A stretch of 64,000 bases of DNA from a bacterium (GCA_017941035.1 JAGAXG010000003.1:44552-108551), one strand, 5' to 3'; numbered from the stretch's first letter, positions 25,037 through 38,149 are shown. Made by a program: numbers and translations. The notes: generated by a model not told the origin, from the letters alone.

Positions 25037-25240
25037 ATGTTTCAAGTATACACAGCAAAAGATAAATCAGAATTATCAAAAAATTTAATCGGTGAGTTTA
25101 AAGAATACGATGATGCTATGGATTGTGCGGAAAAGGCCATAGAGGGAAAAGAAGGCTTACGCTATATTGTTGAAGAAACTAATGGTTGTGTTGATAGTTA
25201 TGGTGAATTAATCGCAACTGTTATTGCTGAAAGTGATTAA
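25037..25240 (+). CDS. Hypothetical small protein, 67 residues
   Basis: It starts MFQVYTAKDKSELSKNLIG and ends ELIATVIAESD; acidic, with two Cys. The stop overlaps the stop of the convergent CCA-enzyme gene by four bases. It lies five bases after the 104-residue gene. No family is recognised; the lack of a clear ribosome site suggests coupling to the gene before it. Confidence 0.55.
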   Translation: MFQVYTAKDKSELSKNLIGEFKEYDDAMDCAEKAIEGKEGLRYIVEETNGCVDSYGELIATVIAESD

Positions 25241-26301
25241 ATTTCAAAAAACTCTTTGGCAATAGAAATTTCTTCACTTTTACTTAGTGAAGGGTTTTTG
25301 AGTTTCCTTTTTAAAATAAAATCAAAGCATTGTTGATATTTCTCTGACGGTTTTATCCCAAAATTCTGTAAATCTTCTCCGTTTAGTGAAATTTTTATTT
25401 CTTTAATTTGGTTAAATCTTTCTACAATTTTCGGATTGATTGTTGAATACATTATGATGCTTTCTTTAGATATATTTGAAAGAGATTTGTATATTTCAAA
25501 ATCCGAATCCAATTTTATATTTTTCAAATTATTATATTCTTCAACAATTTTCTTCTCTTTTTTTGTAAGTGGAATATTTGAAATATCAGGTAATAATCCT
25601 AAATATACAATCCAATTTTTACTATTTTTTATAGGAAATTTTGGTAGCTTAAAATCAATTGGAGAAACAAGTTTATAAATACCTTCATTTACAAATCTTT
25701 CAAATGCTTTCCAGGAAGTAAGTGTTTCTTTTAGCTCTTTTTGAAGTCTTTTGTACGATATATCATAGTTTATATTTTTTAAATACTCATTTTGAAGTTT
25801 TTTTGTATGTTCATCAAGTTCAAATCCAAAACGAACAGAAAATTTTAAAGCCCTTAAAATTCTTGTAGGATCATCAATAAAGCTATTATTGTGAAGAACA
25901 CGGATTTTTTTATTCTTTAAATCTTCAAGTCCTCCTGTGTAATCAATAATTTCACCTGTAAGAGTAGATTTTGCTAAAGCATTTATTGTAAAATCCCTGC
26001 GCATAACATCTTCTTTTAAAGAGCAGGCAATTTTTTTAATAATAGGTAAATGACCTTTTTTAGGATAAATTTCAGAACGTGTTGATGCAATATCAATTTC
26101 TTTATTGTTCAATTTAATTTTAACTGTTCCAAAAGGTTCGTTAATTTGTAAAATTTCAGCATTTTTAATTGAATGGGCAAATTCAACGGCATTACCGTTA
26201 TATGTCAAGTCAATATCAATACTTTCTCGTTTTAAAAGTTCATCACGAACAATTCCGCCAATGAAATATAAGTTTTTATCCTTTAAACCGATGATGTCCA
26301 T
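25237..26301 (-). CDS. tRNA nucleotidyltransferase / poly(A) polymerase family (CCA-type)
   Basis: The head domain has the class II signature GGIVRDELLKRESIDIDLT with the catalytic Asp pair, followed by MRRDFTINALA and the RNA-binding PTRILRALKFSVRFGF. The 354-residue length lacks an HD domain. The family includes complete CCA-adding enzymes and the separate CC- or A-adding enzymes known from some bacteria, including cyanobacteria; which applies here cannot be told from sequence alone. TAAAAT ends six bases before the ATG, so the transcript may be leaderless. Confidence 0.88.
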   Translation of the reverse strand: MDIIGLKDKNLYFIGGIVRDELLKRESIDIDLTYNGNAVEFAHSIKNAEILQINEPFGTVKIKLNNKEIDIASTRSEIYPKKGHLPIIKKIACSLKEDVMRRDFTINALAKSTLTGEIIDYTGGLEDLKNKKIRVLHNNSFIDDPTRILRALKFSVRFGFELDEHTKKLQNEYLKNINYDISYKRLQKELKETLTSWKAFERFVNEGIYKLVSPIDFKLPKFPIKNSKNWIVYLGLLPDISNIPLTKKEKKIVEEYNNLKNIKLDSDFEIYKSLSNISKESIIMYSTINPKIVERFNQIKEIKISLNGEDLQNFGIKPSEKYQQCFDFILKRKLKNPSLSKSEEISIAKEFFEI

Positions 26302-26349
26302 AAGTTGATTTTAGCGTAAAATCATATAAAATGGAATAAGAGGGAAAAT

Positions 26350-29300
26350 ATGTTACAAGAAGCAACAAAAGCACTAAATTCAGCATTCAATAACAGTTTT
26401 ATAAAAAAAATTAGTCAATATCTTCACGATTGCGTTAGAGAAGAAGTAAAAAGTTCAACTTTTCGCAATCTTAAAGGAGATAAGGATAATAAATGGATTT
26501 TTCTAAAAGAAAAAGAAACTCTTTTGACGGAAGGATTGGAGTACTTAAAACTTGATGGAGCAAATCCGAATTTAACCGAATTAATGATTCAAAGTGAAAA
26601 CAATTCCAGAGATAAATATTTAATTTATGGATATATGTTTCTTGTAGGCAGAAATGGTAAGTCAAAACGCCGTAATGAGTTTTTGACTCCTCTTTTGTAT
26701 GTTCCTTGCAAACTCGAAAGAAACGGAGTAAACATAAATTGTATTCGTCAGGAAGATATTTTATCACTAAATACAGGTGCTTTGGCTTCGTTGATGAAAA
26801 AAAGCGACGATGATGACGAAGTAGACTCATTTTTAGAAGGAATTTTAGATGTTGTTCCGGATTTGCCAATTACTAAAGAAAAAATGGATATTTTTCTTAC
26901 AACTTTAAAATCTTTAATCCCTGATATTGAAATTGCACTTGATGATTCCGAAGATGCTGACGAAGACAATGTGTCAAGAGATGAAACTCCAAATTATTCT
27001 GATATGGAAATTAATGGGGATAATTTGGACGAAATTATTGAGGATGATATTCAACAGCAAAAACAAAAATACGAAGGGGATTTGAAAAAGCTCTGTGTAA
27101 CTTATCAAAGCGCAATTATTTTGACAAAACGACCTGCTGTAACTGCAGGTGTGTTGCATGAACTTCTTCAGATTGCTGAAAAACCGAGCGGTGTATATCG
27201 CGAAACAACTTTATCTGTTATTAATGATGAGTATAATCAGGCAGTTGAGCGAAGTGTTAAGCAAAATAGTGAAGAACAATTTTATCCGATTACTCCTTTA
27301 TCATTGAGTGATTCTCAAGAAAAGGTGATTAAAAATATTGAGAATAACAAATTTATAGCAGTTCAAGGACCCCCTGGAACAGGCAAATCACAAACTATTG
27401 TTAACCTAGTTGCACATTTGATTGCAAATGGTAAAACGGTTCTTGTTGCATCTCGTATGGATAAGGCTGTTGATGTCGTTGCTGACAGGTTGAATGAGCT
27501 TGGTGCGCCGTATTTGGCATTAAGAGCTGGTAGAGCAAATTATCAGAAGCAATTGAGTTTAAAATTACAAGATTTGATTTCCGGTAAAGTTGATTTGGAT
27601 GATGATGTTGAGGATTATATTTTCACAAGTTCCAAAGATATGAAACAGCATCTTGATATTTTACGAGAAACGGAACAAAAATGTGAAAAAATTATAAAAC
27701 TTGAACGTGCATGGCATGATTTGCGCGACGAAATTAAAGAAAATGCATTGACTGTTGGTGAAATGCAATATATAAAAAGACCTTTAAAAAAATCCGAAAT
27801 TGATAATATAAACGATGTTATTAAATCTTTATCGAATAATATGGAAAAATCAGGATTTTTTGCAGGTTTTGCGAATATGTCATCCTTAAGACAGCTAAAG
27901 AAAATTCTCGATTTGAAGTCTTTTGATGTTGAACCTGAAACTTTAGATAGACTTAAGGTAGAGCTTGATTTTATAACTCAAAAATGGAATTTGCGTAAAA
28001 TTGAAGCTGATATTCAAAAAATAGGCAATTTACATGTTATGATGGAGCAAATTCGCCAACTTAAAAAGAAACAAAAAACACTTGCTGTTAATATACTAAA
28101 AAGTACTCGCCGTGAAGCTTTAAAAGCGCTTTTACGTGATGATAAGAAAAAACGCAGAATAAAAGTTCACGCGATGTCGCTTGTAGAGCGCCGTAAAAAA
28201 CTTCAATCAAAAATTCTTGAAGAAGAAGATTTTAAACCTCTTTTGGAAGCTTTTCCATGCTGGTGTGTCACAACATATGCTGTCTCAGATTCTCTTCCTT
28301 TAAAGCCTGGGATGTTTGATGTTGCTATTATTGATGAAGCTTCTCAATGTGATATAGCAAGCTGTTTCCCTATTATGTACCGAGCAAAAAAATCTGTTAT
28401 AGTTGGGGATGATAAGCAATTACCTCATTTATCATTCCTTGAAAAAGCGAAAGAGCAATCGTTTTTAAGTCAATACGGTATTCCTGATAAATACCAATTG
28501 ATGTGGAGATTTAGAACAAATTCAATGTTTGATTTGGCAGATTATTATTCTATGAATTCTGTTATGTTGGATGAACATTTTAGAAGCCTCCCTCCGGTGA
28601 TTGATTTTTCGAATCGCGAATTTTATTCGGGAAGAATAAGGATTATGAGAAAAGATTCTTCTGATGATAAGGTTTTAGATCTAATTAAGGTCGCTGATGG
28701 AAAAGTTGATTCTGATGCAACAAGAAATTTACCTGAAGTTGAAGAACTGGTTAAAGTCTTACACGAAATAATTATTGAAGATGAACGTAAAAACCCTGAT
28801 AATCCAACATCAATTGGTATAATATCTCCATTTAGAGCTCAAGTTGAACAGTTAAAAATTTCCGTTCCCAAGGTCCTTTCCGATTATATGATTAGAAAAC
28901 ACCAAATTGAAATCGGTACTGCTCATACATTTCAAGGTGATGAAAGAGATATAATGCTTATTTCTTGGGGATTTGCAAATAATTCTCACCCACAAAGTAT
29001 TACTTTTATTCAAAAACCAAATTTGTTCAATGTCGCAATCACGCGTGCAAAAAATAAATGTATCAATTTTATTTCACACGATATTGAAACTATGTCAGAA
29101 GGACATTTTAGAAATTATGTTTCTTATATTAAAGAATATTTAGAACGTAAACAGGCAATTTTAGACAATCAGATAGATGAAAATATTTACAAAAACAAGT
29201 TTGAACGTGAAGTAGCAGAGGCAATTCGCAATTTAGATCACAAAGTTATAGCAGGTGCTGATGTTGCAGGTTTGAGTGCTGATTTGATTGTAGATGACAA

Positions 29301-29469
29301 ATTTATTGTTGAAATTGATGGTGTTGAAGATAACAAAAAAACAAATATGTCTAATATGAAAAAACAATCTATATTAGAACGTTCAGGATTTAAAGTGAAA
29401 CGTATAACATTCCGTGAATGGCAGTATAGTGCGAAAGCTTGTTTGGATAGAATTTTAACAATTGATTAA
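26350..29469 (+). CDS. Superfamily 1 DNA2/NAM7-like helicase fused to a C-terminal nuclease-like domain
   Basis: The 1039-residue protein has an SF1B helicase core: Walker A QGPPGTGKSQTIVNL (about residue 340), DEAS-type Walker B in AIIDEASQCDIASC, motif III GDDKQLPHLSFL, motif IV EHFRSLPPVIDF, GTAHTFQGDERDIML and motif VI NVAITRAKNK. A helical segment (about residues 440-640) interrupts the core. The last ~100 residues (EREVAEAIRNL ... ADLIVDDKFIVEIDG) fit a PD-(D/E)xK/DUF559-like nuclease fold. Such helicase-nuclease fusions occur in phage-defence or DNA-repair settings; no partner is adjacent, so that role is inferred. AGAGGG ribosome site. Confidence 0.82.
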   Translation: MLQEATKALNSAFNNSFIKKISQYLHDCVREEVKSSTFRNLKGDKDNKWIFLKEKETLLTEGLEYLKLDGANPNLTELMIQSENNSRDKYLIYGYMFLVGRNGKSKRRNEFLTPLLYVPCKLERNGVNINCIRQEDILSLNTGALASLMKKSDDDDEVDSFLEGILDVVPDLPITKEKMDIFLTTLKSLIPDIEIALDDSEDADEDNVSRDETPNYSDMEINGDNLDEIIEDDIQQQKQKYEGDLKKLCVTYQSAIILTKRPAVTAGVLHELLQIAEKPSGVYRETTLSVINDEYNQAVERSVKQNSEEQFYPITPLSLSDSQEKVIKNIENNKFIAVQGPPGTGKSQTIVNLVAHLIANGKTVLVASRMDKAVDVVADRLNELGAPYLALRAGRANYQKQLSLKLQDLISGKVDLDDDVEDYIFTSSKDMKQHLDILRETEQKCEKIIKLERAWHDLRDEIKENALTVGEMQYIKRPLKKSEIDNINDVIKSLSNNMEKSGFFAGFANMSSLRQLKKILDLKSFDVEPETLDRLKVELDFITQKWNLRKIEADIQKIGNLHVMMEQIRQLKKKQKTLAVNILKSTRREALKALLRDDKKKRRIKVHAMSLVERRKKLQSKILEEEDFKPLLEAFPCWCVTTYAVSDSLPLKPGMFDVAIIDEASQCDIASCFPIMYRAKKSVIVGDDKQLPHLSFLEKAKEQSFLSQYGIPDKYQLMWRFRTNSMFDLADYYSMNSVMLDEHFRSLPPVIDFSNREFYSGRIRIMRKDSSDDKVLDLIKVADGKVDSDATRNLPEVEELVKVLHEIIIEDERKNPDNPTSIGIISPFRAQVEQLKISVPKVLSDYMIRKHQIEIGTAHTFQGDERDIMLISWGFANNSHPQSITFIQKPNLFNVAITRAKNKCINFISHDIETMSEGHFRNYVSYIKEYLERKQAILDNQIDENIYKNKFEREVAEAIRNLDHKVIAGADVAGLSADLIVDDKFIVEIDGVEDNKKTNMSNMKKQSILERSGFKVKRITFREWQYSAKACLDRILTID

Positions 29470-29470
29470 A

Positions 29471-29496
29471 AAAAATCGGGTTTTTAAACCCGATTT

Positions 29497-29498
<2 letters not shown>
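29471..29498. terminator. Bidirectional terminator between the helicase gene and gyrB
   Basis: AAAAATCGGGTTT and AAACCCGATTTTT meet at TT; serves both convergent genes and overlaps the gyrB stop. Confidence 0.9.
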
Positions 29499-32079
<2,581 letters not shown>

Positions 32080-32170
32080 CTAATCTTATAATATTAGTGT
32101 ATCACAAACCCCATAAAATGCCAAAAACTTTACTCTAAGTTAAGAAAAAACTTTACATAAAAATATACCC

Positions 32171-32199
32171 TTGTAAAACCATAAAACATAGTTTATAAT
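32171..32199 (+). promoter_or_regulatory. Pilin-family promoter, copy 3
   Basis: TTGTAA (32171-32176), 17 bases, TATAAT (32194-32199) in the shared box ACATAGTTTATAATAA; then a UTR ending AATTGAAAGGAGATAGAATT before the ATG. Confidence 0.75.
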
Positions 32200-32247
32200 A
32201 ACAATATAAATACGAGGGAATAATTCAAATTGAAAGGAGATAGAATT

Positions 32248-33440
32248 ATGCCAAAACGTAGTCACAGAGCCAATTTCGGAGGGGGCTTTTAGTTAATCTC
32301 CTTAGTAAAAAGACGAAAGCATTTACCTTAGCTGAAACATTAATTGCTCTTGTCATAATCGGTATAGTAGCAGCGATGACAATACCGGCATTGATGACAA
32401 AAATATCAGATACAGTAAAAGAGAAAAAGATAGCGGTCTTTGAGCGAAAATTATCTAAAGGAGCTGATTTATTGAATATAGAATATGGCATTGGACCATA
32501 TTACAAAGGAGCAAATCCGAGTTATGAATTTGCACAGGCACTATCAAAACATTTAAAGATAGTGACGATTTGTGATAAAGATAATTTAAGAAATTGTTTG
32601 CCTTATGAACAAATACAAACGGATATAAATCTTTCAAATGTATCTGATTTAAAAACGGGAAGTAAACTTGGTCTGGACAGCACAAATTATGTGGATACTG
32701 CCGGAATAGTTTTAGGCGACGGTACGCCTATGATATTTTCTTGGAATAAAAATTGTCCTGTGAGTGACCCTGATTCTGTAGAATATTCTGTATCTAATAA
32801 GAAAGTAAAATCATTAAATACAAATTGTATATCCGGAATTTATGATATCAATGGAGCGAAAGGACCTAACAAATTTGGGAAAGATGTAATAAGTTTTAAC
32901 GGAGCGAGCTTAGGTTGGATAAAGATTGGGAATTTAGAGGTTAGTCCTGCTTTTATACCGACACCAATTGAAGTCTCCTCTTTTTATTCTGATCCTACGA
33001 GCAAAGCGTATAAATTAATGCAGGCGACAGGAGGTTGTTGGAACTGGGGATTGAGTTCGACAAATAACAAAAAAAATTATTGGGCAGGAGCATTTGTTCA
33101 ATGTGATGCAATGGGTGGAACTCTTACTACTCAATCCCAAGCTAATACTATTGCAAGTAAGATACTTTATAATGGTCAATATAGAGGAACTGCATTGGCA
33201 GAGGATTTAGGTTTACCAAGTAAAGCTCAATTTGATAGTATGGATGGTAATACCTATGCTATATATGGCGGGGGGCATGCTTGTAATTCAAGTTATCCTG
33301 TTGGTAGTATTGCGTTTAGAAATGATAGATTTATGGGAAAATTCTTGAGCAATCAAGGTATTGATGAGTATACAAATAAAGTACTTGGAGGATCTTCACA
33401 AAACGGAAACGGCTACGCAATCTGTGTAAAGAAAAAATAA
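32248..33440 (+). CDS. Pilin-like protein, second locus, frame broken at the G-rich leader
   Basis: An AAAGGAG site eight bases upstream selects ATG 32248. The frame reads MPKRSHRANFGGGF and stops. The G run after GGA has five Gs (32281-32285); six (or three) would restore a 397-residue protein. The leader would then continue LLVNLLSKKTKA, the cleavage motif A|FTLAE and the helix TLIALVIIGIVAAMTIPALM. The body has YWAGAFVQCDAMGGTLTT and ends YAICVKKK, shared with the fragment at 2353. An internal ATG (32376) lies within the helix, without a ribosome site. The leader DNA matches that at 11798, so both belong to one family. Confidence 0.8.
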
Positions 33441-33444
33441 TTAC

Positions 33445-33479
33445 TAAAAAAGGTTCTCTATCATAGAGAACCTTTTTTA
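33445..33479 (+). terminator. Terminator of the second pilin-like gene
   Basis: AAAAAAGGTTCTCTA-TCA-TAGAGAACCTTTTTT. Confidence 0.9.
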
Positions 33480-33549
33480 TTTCCCTCTTGATATTCAAAT
33501 GTGTCCTTGATAAAATGTACCATAGTATTTAGCAGAAAGAAGGGAAATT

Positions 33550-35082
33550 ATGGATAAAAGAGTTTTGTTATGTATAATGGACGGATGGGGTATTTCATCA
33601 GGTTCAGAAAAGTTTGATGCGACAAAATTGGCTAATCCTGTCAATGTTCCGCGTCTTGAAAAAGAAGAAAAGTTTATTCAGATAAAAGCAGATGGTGAAA
33701 ATGTGGGTCTTCCTGCAGGTCAGATGGGAAATTCTGAAGTCGGGCATTTAAATTTAGGGGCAGGACGTGTTGTTTATCAAGATTTATCAAGAATTAACAA
33801 TGCTATTAAAGACGGTTCATTTTTTCAGAATGATAAATTTTTAAAAACTGTAGAACATGTTAAAAAGAACAATTCGGCACTACATATCTACGGGCTTGTT
33901 TCAACAGGGGGAGTTCATTCTTCTCTTGAGCATGTTTTAGCGCTGATAAAATTCGCATCGCAAAATGGTTTAACAAAATTCTATGTACACGCATTTTTAG
34001 ATGGTCGTGATACCCCTCCGTCAAGTGCTTGTGAATATTTGCAAATTGTTGAAGATGAGCTTAAAAAATATAATCTTCCTCCGGTTGCAACTGTTATCGG
34101 ACGTTATTATATAATGGATCGTGATAATCGTTGGGAAAGAGTAGAAAAAGGTTATAACGCTTTGCTTTTTGGAGAAGGTAATAGAGCAAATTCAGCAATA
34201 GAAGGAGTTAAGAAATCTTATGAAGAAGGAATTACAGACGAATTTGTCCTCCCAATTGTTGTCGGGGGTGAAGAATCAAGAATTCATGACAACGATGGGG
34301 TTATATTCTTTAATTTCCGTCCGGATAGAGCAAGAGAAATTACAAAGGCAATCAATTTTGCTGATTTTGACGGATTCGAAAGAAAGAAAGTCTTAAAAAA
34401 TATTTTTTATACAACAATGACAAGTTATGATGCAAGTTTTAATTTCCCTGTTGCGTTTCCGAAAGAAAAACTTGTAAATATTTTGGGCGATGTCTTGGAA
34501 GCAAACGGAATAAATCAATTTAGAACGGCTGAAACAGAAAAATATGCACATGTTACATTTTTCTTTAACGGGGGTATTGATGAACCTCAACCTCATGAAA
34601 CACGCGTTCTTGTTCCGTCACCAAAAGTTGCAACTTATGATCTTCAACCGGAGATGAGTGCACCGGAAGTTTGTGAAAATGTTTTGAAAGCAATAAATGA
34701 TACAAAATATCAATTTATTCTTGTAAACTTTGCAAACCCTGATATGGTAGGACATACAGGAGTAGTTGAAGCCGCGACAAAAGCATGTCATGTTGTAGAT
34801 GAATGTGTAGGGCGTATTGCTGATGAATGTAAGAAAAATGACGTAATAATGCTTTTGACTGCTGATCACGGGAATTCTGAAACTATGCTTAACGAACAAA
34901 CAGGTAAACCGCATACTGCACATACAACAAACCCTGTTCCGTTTATTTTGATTAATGCGCCAAAAGAGGTTGAACTACGTGATACCGGTGCGTTATGTGA
35001 TGTTGCGCCTACGATTTTACAATTGTTAGGTATTGAACAACCAAAAGAAATGACAGGAAATACGCTAATAAAAAGGTTCTAA
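33550..35082 (+). CDS. gpmI: 2,3-bisphosphoglycerate-independent phosphoglycerate mutase
   Basis: GpmI interconverts 3- and 2-phosphoglycerate with two metal ions. The 510-residue protein shows the metal site LCIMDGWGIS, the catalytic Ser in QMGNSEVGHLNLGAGRVVYQ, HAFLDGRDTPPSS, FNFRPDRAREIT, NFANPDMVGHTG and LLTADHGNSETM. AGAAGGG precedes the ATG. It is the glycolytic companion to pgi at 20471 though not clustered with it. It is followed after 91 bases by the SNF2 helicase gene. Confidence 0.96.
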   Translation: MDKRVLLCIMDGWGISSGSEKFDATKLANPVNVPRLEKEEKFIQIKADGENVGLPAGQMGNSEVGHLNLGAGRVVYQDLSRINNAIKDGSFFQNDKFLKTVEHVKKNNSALHIYGLVSTGGVHSSLEHVLALIKFASQNGLTKFYVHAFLDGRDTPPSSACEYLQIVEDELKKYNLPPVATVIGRYYIMDRDNRWERVEKGYNALLFGEGNRANSAIEGVKKSYEEGITDEFVLPIVVGGEESRIHDNDGVIFFNFRPDRAREITKAINFADFDGFERKKVLKNIFYTTMTSYDASFNFPVAFPKEKLVNILGDVLEANGINQFRTAETEKYAHVTFFFNGGIDEPQPHETRVLVPSPKVATYDLQPEMSAPEVCENVLKAINDTKYQFILVNFANPDMVGHTGVVEAATKACHVVDECVGRIADECKKNDVIMLLTADHGNSETMLNEQTGKPHTAHTTNPVPFILINAPKEVELRDTGALCDVAPTILQLLGIEQPKEMTGNTLIKRF

Positions 35083-35173
35083 GGGGATAAAGCGCAAAGA
35101 TTTATAATTGATATATTCAGAGCATTATAATCATACTATCTTAGTAACTTTGGAATTTGAAAAAGGAACAATA

Positions 35174-38149
35174 ATGACCAATAACATAGAAGATTTACAG
35201 ATTGATTTTTCATTTAAAAAGAATAATGTTGATGAATTGTTTTTCAATCTGTCAGAAAATCCTGACGGGTTCAAAAATAAGGATTTTCGCTATACTTTGA
35301 GCATGATTTATCAAATCGTTGAAGATGAATTCGCAGGTATTTTCTTGAGCCCGAATTCTCCTACAAGAAATACTAATTTTCATCTGATAAACAACAACGG
35401 CAAGTATTCCTTTTTTGTTACTCCTACAAATAATTTTGAATATTATTTGAAATCAAAAGGTTCATTGTTCCGTGTACGTCCGGATTATTTGGAAAATATA
35501 AGAGGTTTTTTCCTTGATTGGGATTTGGTCATGGATTATTTTGGCGGGTTTGGAAATGTTGTAGATCACGAAGCTTTGACTCCTACATTTATATATCTGA
35601 ACAAGTTAACATATTTTGTTATGAAGTTGATTGAAAAACTTTATTTTATTCCGACAGTTAAAATAAATGGTTCAATGTTTAGAATTATTTATGAACCGGT
35701 AATAAATAGCACTCAAATGGCAAGAATTGTTAATCAATTTGAAGAATGTATGCCTGAAGATTTATTTATTAAAGGGCAAAGACCTAAAAATTTTATTTAC
35801 GAATTTATTTATCAGTATTTAAATTATGTAATTTATAAATTTTTGAATATTAAAATGTTTCGTTTTAAAGATGTTGAATCCGGAACTTATCTTTTAAAAG
35901 ATTTAGAAAGAAAAAATATTTTAAAAAACAAAAATATAGCTGAAAGTTTTACAAACTGGTTTGATGAATTATATCTCGGGAAATATGATGTTATCCCGTT
36001 CTTTAAAATATACAAACAGGAAGATGAAATTTTCCGTTTGAAAGTTCATATTAAAAATCGTAAAACAAATGAGGATGTTTTGATTGATAAACTTTATACA
36101 GATGATGAAGTTTTCGGTGCGAAAGCCAATGATATTTCAAGAATTGTTGAAAAGCAGCTTAATTATGCACTTCGTTATATGCCGGAACTGGAAGATTTGT
36201 TTGAAGATGAAGATAAATTATATTTGGACTTAAACTTGAATGAAGTTTATCAAATTATTACAAAGACTGCTTATTATCTTCAAAAAGCCCAAATTGAGGT
36301 TGTGTTACCTCCTGAATTATCAAATATAGTAATTCCAAGGGCCTCAATCAATGCAAAAGTTAAAGATGCTCGTTCTCAAGATTTGGCAGATTTGATTAAT
36401 AGCAATTCCGGTAATACAAAGCTTTCTCTTGATGATATTTTGGAATTTACATACGAAATTGCTATTGGTGAAGATAAAATTTCTATAGAAGAATTCCAAA
36501 AACTTATTGAAACACATAATGGTTTAATTAAATATAAAAATAAATATGTTTTGATAGATCAGGAAGAAAGCAAAAAAATCTTTGAGCAGATAGCAAAAAC
36601 AAATCTTAAATCAATGTCAAGAATGGAATTAATTCATGCTTCGTTGTCTAAACAATTTGATCAATATGATTTTGATTATGATTCTGCATTTGCAAGAGTT
36701 CTTGCAGATTTTACAAAACCTGTGGACATTAAACTTCCTGAAAATTTAAAAGGGACTTTAAGACCATATCAAGAAGTTGGTTTAAAGTGGTTATGGACAA
36801 ATATCTCAAAAGGCTTTGGTGCTTGTATGGCTGATGATATGGGTTTGGGAAAAACTATTCAGGTTATAAGTTTGCTTCTTAAAATGAAAGAAGAAAATAA
36901 ACTTAAAAAACCTGTACTTGTAATTTGTCCTACTACTCTTATGGGTAATTGGATGAAGGAGTTACAGATGTTTGCTCCGAATTTGGATGCAGTTATTTAC
37001 CATGGAACAGATAGAATTCTTGATATAAACCATGATGTTATTTTAACGACTTATGCAATTATGAGAATTGATGTTGAAGAATTGAAAAAACATCAGTGGG
37101 GAGTAATAATTGTTGACGAAGCACAGAATATTAAAAACCCTGATACAGCTCAAACTCTTGCAATTAAGATGCTAAAATCAGAAGTTAAAATTGCTATGAC
37201 AGGTACTCCTGTTGAAAACAGATTAACTGAATTATGGAGTATTTTTGATTTCATCAATAAAGGATATTTAGGCTCTTTAAGAGAGTTTCAAAAGAGTTAT
37301 GCAATACCAATTGAAAGATTTAAAGAAAATTCAAGAGCAAACAAATTAAAGATGTCTATTTCACCGTTTGTTTTAAGACGTTTGAAAACAGATAAACATG
37401 TAATTTCTGATCTTCCTGAAAAAATGGTTCTTAATGAATACTGTTACTTATCAAAAGTTCAGAAAGTTCTTTATGAGAAAACTCTTAATGAAATGATGGA
37501 AAAGATAAGTGGATTTACAGGTGTAAACAGACGAGGGAATATATTCAAACTTATCACAGCTCTTAAACAAATTTGCAATCATCCTTATCAATTCTTAAAA
37601 TCAGGGGAAATGGGCAGAGAATTATCAGGTAAAATGGAAAAATGTCTTGACCTCGTTCAGAATATTCTTGACAGAGGTGAAAAAACGCTTATCTTTACTC
37701 AGTATAAAGAAATGGGAGATATTCTTTGCAAGGTCATATCTCAAGAATGCAATACTGAGCCTTTATTCTTCCATGGCAGTTTAACTGTTCCGCAAAGAGA
37801 AGAATTGATTGACAAATTCCAAAACGATGAGAATGCAAAAGTCATGATATTGTCTTTGAAAGCCGGTGGCACAGGTTTGAATTTGACAAGTGCAACAAAT
37901 GTTATTCATTATGATTTGTGGTGGAATCCTGCCGTTGAAGATCAAGCAACAGACAGAACTTATCGTATTGGTCAAGATAAAAATGTTATGGTTCACAGAA
38001 TGATAACATTGGGTACTTTCGAAGAAAAAATTGATGAAATGCTTAAATCTAAAAAAGAACTTGCCGATATGGCAGTTTATGAAGGTGAAAAAATTATTAC
38101 TGAACTTACTGACGAAGAAATTTACGAAATATTTACTTTGTCTGCGTAA
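35174..38149 (+). CDS. SNF2-family (DEAD/DEAH) helicase-like ATPase
   Basis: The 991-residue protein starts at the ATG at 35174, which has AAAGGA six bases upstream; the frame is open to a TTG at 35108. Residues 1-560 are a poorly conserved helical region without a recognised domain. The C-terminal ~440 residues are a SNF2 motor: LRPYQEVGLKWLW, DDMGLGKTIQVISLLL (Walker A), VIIVDEAQNIKNP (DEAQ), MTGTPVENRLTELWSI, KTLIFTQYKEM, SLKAGGTGLNL and DRTYRIGQDKNV. Bacterial relatives include RapA and the HelZ/YqhH group. It may act on DNA-protein or transcription complexes; role unproven. Confidence 0.87.
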   Translation: MTNNIEDLQIDFSFKKNNVDELFFNLSENPDGFKNKDFRYTLSMIYQIVEDEFAGIFLSPNSPTRNTNFHLINNNGKYSFFVTPTNNFEYYLKSKGSLFRVRPDYLENIRGFFLDWDLVMDYFGGFGNVVDHEALTPTFIYLNKLTYFVMKLIEKLYFIPTVKINGSMFRIIYEPVINSTQMARIVNQFEECMPEDLFIKGQRPKNFIYEFIYQYLNYVIYKFLNIKMFRFKDVESGTYLLKDLERKNILKNKNIAESFTNWFDELYLGKYDVIPFFKIYKQEDEIFRLKVHIKNRKTNEDVLIDKLYTDDEVFGAKANDISRIVEKQLNYALRYMPELEDLFEDEDKLYLDLNLNEVYQIITKTAYYLQKAQIEVVLPPELSNIVIPRASINAKVKDARSQDLADLINSNSGNTKLSLDDILEFTYEIAIGEDKISIEEFQKLIETHNGLIKYKNKYVLIDQEESKKIFEQIAKTNLKSMSRMELIHASLSKQFDQYDFDYDSAFARVLADFTKPVDIKLPENLKGTLRPYQEVGLKWLWTNISKGFGACMADDMGLGKTIQVISLLLKMKEENKLKKPVLVICPTTLMGNWMKELQMFAPNLDAVIYHGTDRILDINHDVILTTYAIMRIDVEELKKHQWGVIIVDEAQNIKNPDTAQTLAIKMLKSEVKIAMTGTPVENRLTELWSIFDFINKGYLGSLREFQKSYAIPIERFKENSRANKLKMSISPFVLRRLKTDKHVISDLPEKMVLNEYCYLSKVQKVLYEKTLNEMMEKISGFTGVNRRGNIFKLITALKQICNHPYQFLKSGEMGRELSGKMEKCLDLVQNILDRGEKTLIFTQYKEMGDILCKVISQECNTEPLFFHGSLTVPQREELIDKFQNDENAKVMILSLKAGGTGLNLTSATNVIHYDLWWNPAVEDQATDRTYRIGQDKNVMVHRMITLGTFEEKIDEMLKSKKELADMAVYEGEKIITELTDEEIYEIFTLSA

